Shown here piece after piece: positions 60,890-64,000 of a stretch of 64,000 nucleotides of DNA. The notes under the pieces were generated by a model. It had not been told where the DNA came from, ran no database searches, and saw only the letters and a program-made list of their open reading frames with translations. Within the stretch, counting starts at the first letter, position 1; each line of letters begins with the position of its first letter. The stretch lies in the NCBI RefSeq assembly GCF_001602525.1, contig NZ_LSYT01000001.1, positions 124,001 through 188,000 of the forward strand, read 5' to 3'. Made by a program: the position numbers and the translations under genes. Origin of the DNA: Flavobacterium chilense (lineage in GTDB: Bacteria > Bacteroidota > Bacteroidia > Flavobacteriales > Flavobacteriaceae).

Positions 60890-60940
60890 AGTTTCATGTT
60901 TCAAGTTACTCGCTAAACGTGAAACTTGAAACATGAAACT
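60890..60940. repeat. 18-bp perfect inverted repeat upstream of gldF
   Basis: AGTTTCATGTTTCAAGTT (60890-60907) and its exact complement (60923-60940) flank a 15-nt loop. The right arm runs into the stop codon of the preceding gene. Stem sequence of this GTTTCA/TGAAAC kind is common between flavobacterial genes; here it may act as a weak terminator. Confidence 0.75.
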
Positions 60941-61235
60941 AATTTAAACTAACCAATTTGTCAACGCTCCACGCTTCAGGTTTTGCATTGAATAATTTCT
61001 TTGTAAAACTCCATACCGTATCAAAAAGCTCAGATTGTCTGTAATTTTCCAAATCTTGCTCGGTTTCCCAATAACTGTATGTAAAAAATATGCATTTATT
61101 ATTTTTATCCTGATACAATTCTAAAAAACGATTTCCTTCTGCATTTCGTATTTTATCTTTCACTGATTCAAAATTCTCCAGAAAATCCGGGATTTTGTCT
61201 TCATGAAAACTCATTTTTACAATTCTAACGAACAT
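60939..61235 (-). CDS. Antibiotic biosynthesis monooxygenase (ABM) domain protein
   Basis: This 98-residue dimeric ferredoxin-like alpha/beta protein has MFVRIVKMSFHEDKIPDFLENFESVKDKIRNAEGNRFLELYQD and the strand CIFFTYSYWETEQDLENYRQSELF, typical of the ABM/YgiN-like group that includes quinol monooxygenases and heme-degrading proteins. The substrate is unknown. It has the same orientation as gldF, 75 bp upstream of it, but its stop codon is embedded in an inverted repeat, so the genes may be separate units. Confidence 0.85.
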   Translation of the reverse strand: MFVRIVKMSFHEDKIPDFLENFESVKDKIRNAEGNRFLELYQDKNNKCIFFTYSYWETEQDLENYRQSELFDTVWSFTKKLFNAKPEAWSVDKLVSLN

Positions 61236-61365
61236 ATTTGTAATTTTAGATTTCTGATTGTAGCGTTTAGATTTTTTGAATATCTAAAGTCTTACAGGTG
61301 CGCAAAAGTACCAAAATTGATTGTTGTTTTTATAAAAATTTTTAATAGTTTTTTAGACAATATTG

Positions 61366-61463
61366 TCATTTCGACGAAGGAGAAATCTTCGCAAGAAACT
61401 CCGCAAAAAATGGCGCCAATCTTTGTAGAGCTACTCGTGGAGATTTCTCCTTCGTCGAAATGA
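61366..61463. repeat. 98-bp palindromic element with 23-bp perfect arms
   Basis: The arms at 61366-61388 and 61441-61463 are perfect complements of 23 bp (left arm begins TCATTTCGACGAAGGAG), separated by 52 bp with no coding potential. It resembles a REP- or MITE-like dispersed element. No transposase is nearby. Confidence 0.8.
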
Positions 61464-61514
61464 TAAAAAAGACGAATTAAAATCAGTTTAATCAGTTAAA
61501 TCTGTGGGCTATTT

Positions 61515-62345
61515 CTATAAAAACTGAATCGTAATCACATCTCGATAATTCAGTCCTAATAAACTATTTGCAGAACCTACTTTTGATGGATTACTTCTAA
61601 AAATGGCAATTTCAAGAAAACCCGCTTCGTTAAAAATAGCCAGTTTTTCGCCCTCATACGTTTTAATTGGATATTTTTCAGAAGTAGCAATAGCCGAATA
61701 ATTAGGCAAAATGGTTTTAATGCTTTTTGGTTTCATCACAATTTCATACGGACGTCCACGCGAAATTTCCAGAAATTGTTTTTTAGAAATATTCGTGATC
61801 ACGTTTCCAAAATGATCGATATAAATCACATATCCTTTTAGGGAGTTTCCATCTGCGGCGACAACCGGCTGTAATTCGGTTACTTCTTTAACCGATGGAA
61901 TTTCTTTACCAATTACATTCAGTAATCCGCCCTTTGCAATATGGCAGGCAACTTGTATAAAAATGTCCAAATCGCTGGATTCAGCAGGAAAACGATCGTG
62001 TATATTGATAGCGACAATTTTTTGCGGAACGATTTTCTGCGTAAGCATACTTAAGATACCATTATCAGCACATATAAAGTAATGATCGTTCCATTGCATG
62101 GCTATATGCTGGTTTTCTTTGTTGCGTTCAATATCGACACCAATAAGATGAACAGTTCCTTTTGGGAAGCTTAAATAAGAAGCACCAATAACGTAACTTG
62201 CTTCGGCAGTGTTAAATGGATCAATGTCATGCGAAATATCAATGATTCTTGCATCTGAAAGTTCAGAAAGAATTTTACCCTTCAGCGAACCAACAAAGTG
62301 GTCTTTTAAGCCGTAATCAGTAGTAAGGGTAATTATTGACATCAT
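61515..62345 (-). CDS. S-adenosyl-L-methionine hydrolase (adenosine-forming, DUF62 family)
   Basis: This 276-residue enzyme of the SAM hydroxide adenosyltransferase/fluorinase-like family is predicted to hydrolyse SAM to adenosine and methionine. Conserved segments are IITLTTDYGLKDHFVGSLKG, the ISHDIDPFNTAEASYVI strand, TVHLIGVD, FICADNGILSML, and IDHFGNVITNI in the C-terminal barrel. Length is normal. An in-frame ATG at 62342 could also be the start. It is divergent from the PhoH gene and preceded downstream by the palindromic element. Confidence 0.93.
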   Translation of the reverse strand: MMSIITLTTDYGLKDHFVGSLKGKILSELSDARIIDISHDIDPFNTAEASYVIGASYLSFPKGTVHLIGVDIERNKENQHIAMQWNDHYFICADNGILSMLTQKIVPQKIVAINIHDRFPAESSDLDIFIQVACHIAKGGLLNVIGKEIPSVKEVTELQPVVAADGNSLKGYVIYIDHFGNVITNISKKQFLEISRGRPYEIVMKPKSIKTILPNYSAIATSEKYPIKTYEGEKLAIFNEAGFLEIAIFRSNPSKVGSANSLLGLNYRDVITIQFL

Positions 62346-62624
62346 TTTGTTTATAACTATTGGTAGTATTTAAATCTAATTTTCATTAAATTTGAGAAAT
62401 GCAAATCTAAGAATACTAAATGCAAATTGAAAGAAACAAAAGACAAATTGCGATAAAATATATAGTAGTCTAAGTTTTCAGTTTCAGTTTTCAGTCTTTT
62501 AACAAAAAGAGATTTTAATCGATACTTAAAAGTGTGACTGCGACTAAAAACTGTGACTTATAAAAAATACCCGACAGCAATAGATTTACAAAACAAATTT
62601 ATTTTTAATTTAAATTTATCTCAT

Positions 62625-63575
62625 TTGAACGAAAGAATTATCGAGCTAATAGACATCGCTCCAAAAGACTTTTGGGGCGCGCAGGATTCTCATCTTGAAA
62701 TAATTAAAAAGTACTACCCGAAGCTTAAAATCGTAGCGCGAGGGACAACTTTAAAAGCCTTTGGCGAAAAAGAAGTTTTAGATGAATTCGAAAAGAGATT
62801 TCAGAGGCTCATGCTTCATTTTACCAGATACAACAACATTGATGATAATGTAATAGAACGCGTAATTATGAGTGATGGTCAGGATGAAAAAAAAGCATAC
62901 GATCATGACAAAATATTAGTTCACGGAGTTGGCGGTAAAATTATTAAAGCCATGACGCCAAACCAGCAACTATTGGTTGATACCATTAAAAAAAATGATA
63001 TGGTATTTGCAATAGGACCCGCTGGAACAGGAAAAACCTATACGGGTGTTGCAATGGCAGTAAAAGCTCTTAAAGACAAAGAAGTAAAAAGGATCATACT
63101 AACCCGTCCGGCGGTAGAAGCAGGTGAAAACCTTGGTTTTTTACCCGGTGATATGAAAGAAAAACTGGATCCATATATGCAGCCTCTTTATGATGCCTTG
63201 CGCGACATGTTACCCAACGAAAAACTCGAAGATTACATTTTAAAAGGAATTATTCAGATTGCGCCTTTGGCATTTATGCGTGGGCGAACACTTGACAATG
63301 CCTTTGTAATTCTCGATGAAGCCCAGAATACCACACATTCACAAATGAAAATGTTTTTAACCCGTATGGGAAAAAACGCGAAGTTTATGATTACAGGAGA
63401 TCCCGGGCAGGTCGATTTACCACGACGTACTATTTCTGGTCTTAAAGAAGCTATTTTGGTTCTTAAAGACATTGAAGGTATCGGAATTATTTATCTGGAT
63501 GATAAAGATATTGTTCGTCACAGATTAGTCAAAAAGGTAATCGATGCTTACAAGCAAATTGAAAATCACGATTAA
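62625..63575 (+). CDS. PhoH-like P-loop ATPase
   Basis: This cytosolic ATPase of the PhoH family, about 316 residues, has Walker A AIGPAGTGKTYTGVAMAVKAL and Walker B AFVILDEAQNTTHSQMKMFLTRMG. A TGDPGQVDLP motif and an N-terminal KH-like region (LKIVARGTTLKAFGEKEVLDEF) precede or follow as usual. PhoH proteins are linked to RNA metabolism. No ATG lies near the expected start. I place it at the TTG at 62625, giving MNERIIELIDIAP as in relatives; an in-frame GTG at 62553 would add 24 less plausible residues. A long terminator follows at 63632. Confidence 0.88.
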   Translation: MNERIIELIDIAPKDFWGAQDSHLEIIKKYYPKLKIVARGTTLKAFGEKEVLDEFEKRFQRLMLHFTRYNNIDDNVIERVIMSDGQDEKKAYDHDKILVHGVGGKIIKAMTPNQQLLVDTIKKNDMVFAIGPAGTGKTYTGVAMAVKALKDKEVKRIILTRPAVEAGENLGFLPGDMKEKLDPYMQPLYDALRDMLPNEKLEDYILKGIIQIAPLAFMRGRTLDNAFVILDEAQNTTHSQMKMFLTRMGKNAKFMITGDPGQVDLPRRTISGLKEAILVLKDIEGIGIIYLDDKDIVRHRLVKKVIDAYKQIENHD

Positions 63576-63631
63576 GTTTTATTTTAGTGAAATGTTAAAT
63601 GTAAATCGTGAAATGTGTTTTAACATTTATT

Positions 63632-63681
63632 AATATTCGTTTTATATCTGTTCTTTTTTAGAAAGGTATAAAACGAATATT
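63632..63681 (+). terminator. Intrinsic terminator after the PhoH gene
   Basis: AATATTCGTTTTATA (63632-63646) pairs with TATAAAACGAATATT (63667-63681), with a 20-nt loop and a following T-run. It lies 57 bp after the PhoH stop. Confidence 0.75.
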
Positions 63682-63719
63682 TTTTTAATCAATTTTTTAA
63701 TAATTTAAATATTTACACT

Positions 63720-64000
63720 GTGATTAATTTTGACTTATCCAATACAAAAGATGTAATTTCTATTCTAGCTAATTTGGCAACATTTTTCACTGCCATTATA
63801 GCAATAATAGCAATATTCCAAGTAAAAAAACAAAGATTAAGTTCTTATAAACCTGAAATCATTTTAGATAGTTTTGTAGCATTTTTCTTTGCTGATAAAT
63901 TTCTGAGTAAAAAAAATAATTTTGCATTCAAAACATGCAAATATTCAAGAAATGATCAGAAAGAAAAAAAAGAAGTTCAGAAGCATATTTCTGTGTATTA
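63720..64000 (+). CDS. Small membrane protein, C-terminus beyond the window
   Basis: An open frame runs from a GTG at 63720 to the window end, 93 complete codons. It begins VINFDLSNTKDVISILANLA, then a single hydrophobic helix (TFFTAIIAIIAIFQV), then a basic, soluble tail (KKQRLSSYKPEIILDSF). This one-helix layout is common among hypothetical membrane proteins of Bacteroidota. I do not recognise the family. The GTG start is chosen because no ATG precedes the helix. Confidence 0.65.
   Translation, partial: MINFDLSNTKDVISILANLATFFTAIIAIIAIFQVKKQRLSSYKPEIILDSFVAFFFADKFLSKKNNFAFKTCKYSRNDQKEKKEVQKHISVY

Noticed and set aside
62553..62625. GTG at 62553 as the start of the PhoH gene
   Set aside because: The extra 24 residues are Lys/Asn/Phe-rich and unlike PhoH relatives, which begin at the NERIIEL segment; the TTG at 62625 is preferred, though not proven.

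Overview
The window reads as a chromosomal segment of a Flavobacterium-like member of the Bacteroidota. It is AT-rich and has TAnnTTTG-type -7 promoter boxes, SusC/SusD outer-membrane pairs, a type IX secretion tail on a large secreted protease, gliding genes gldF and gldG, and typical flavobacterial intergenic inverted repeats. I see no rRNA, tRNA, CRISPR array, transposase or prophage gene.

Positions 1-25700 look like one catabolic island for collagen-type (proline, hydroxyproline and probably lysine/hydroxylysine) peptides. A secreted M43-type metalloprotease (9177-13031) could cut protein outside the cell. A SusD/SusC pair (13315-17978) could import peptides. An S37-type prolyl/tripeptidyl aminopeptidase (4365-5660) and two M24 Xaa-Pro peptidases (7878-9089, 18377-19672) could trim Pro/Hyp peptides. 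The operon at 18377-24661 encodes all four steps from trans-4-hydroxy-L-proline to 2-oxoglutarate: epimerase, FAD dehydrogenase, deaminase and semialdehyde dehydrogenase. The operon at 5814-9089 encodes trans-3-hydroxy-L-proline dehydratase and a pyrroline-2-carboxylate reductase, giving L-proline. At the left edge, an ALDH7-type aminoadipate-semialdehyde dehydrogenase, a DUF1338 2-oxoadipate enzyme and a second SusC lie beside a divergent Lrp regulator.

Reading the promoters by eye, I found a tandem TATnTTATC-like direct repeat (21 bp period) exactly 35 bp from a -7-like box in front of four separate units: the S37 peptidase, the M43 protease, susC and the hydroxyproline operon. This geometry suits one AraC-family activator, and such a gene (24826-25692) sits divergently beside the last unit. 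A different 15-bp palindrome, duplicated 31 bp apart, lies between the Lrp gene and the DUF1338 gene.

Positions 25700-39200 hold a GH36 alpha-galactosidase, a 1.1-kb regulatory gap, an unassigned six-hairpin glycosidase, an MFS transporter, a patatin, a sulfatase/repeat-protein pair without signal peptides, an M20 amidohydrolase and a lone acetolactate synthase small subunit. The small subunit is preceded by two successive isoleucine-rich leader peptides, each followed by an intrinsic terminator (39252-39537). This looks like a double transcription attenuator.

Positions 39700-53700 hold a PL14-like lipoprotein, a Crp-family regulator followed by a tight six-gene operon (peroxiredoxin-like, YHS, DoxX, DinB, NRDE and ATP-grasp proteins), a PI-PLC-like protein, an aldehyde dehydrogenase, a small NAD-binding/IMPase-like pair, AraC, MnmE and UspA. 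Positions 53700-64000 are mostly housekeeping: a membrane MutS-like ATPase, a DsbA-family protein, DnaN, GldG/GldF, a monooxygenase-like protein, SAM hydrolase and PhoH. They are separated by palindromic intergenic repeats, and the window ends inside a small membrane protein gene.
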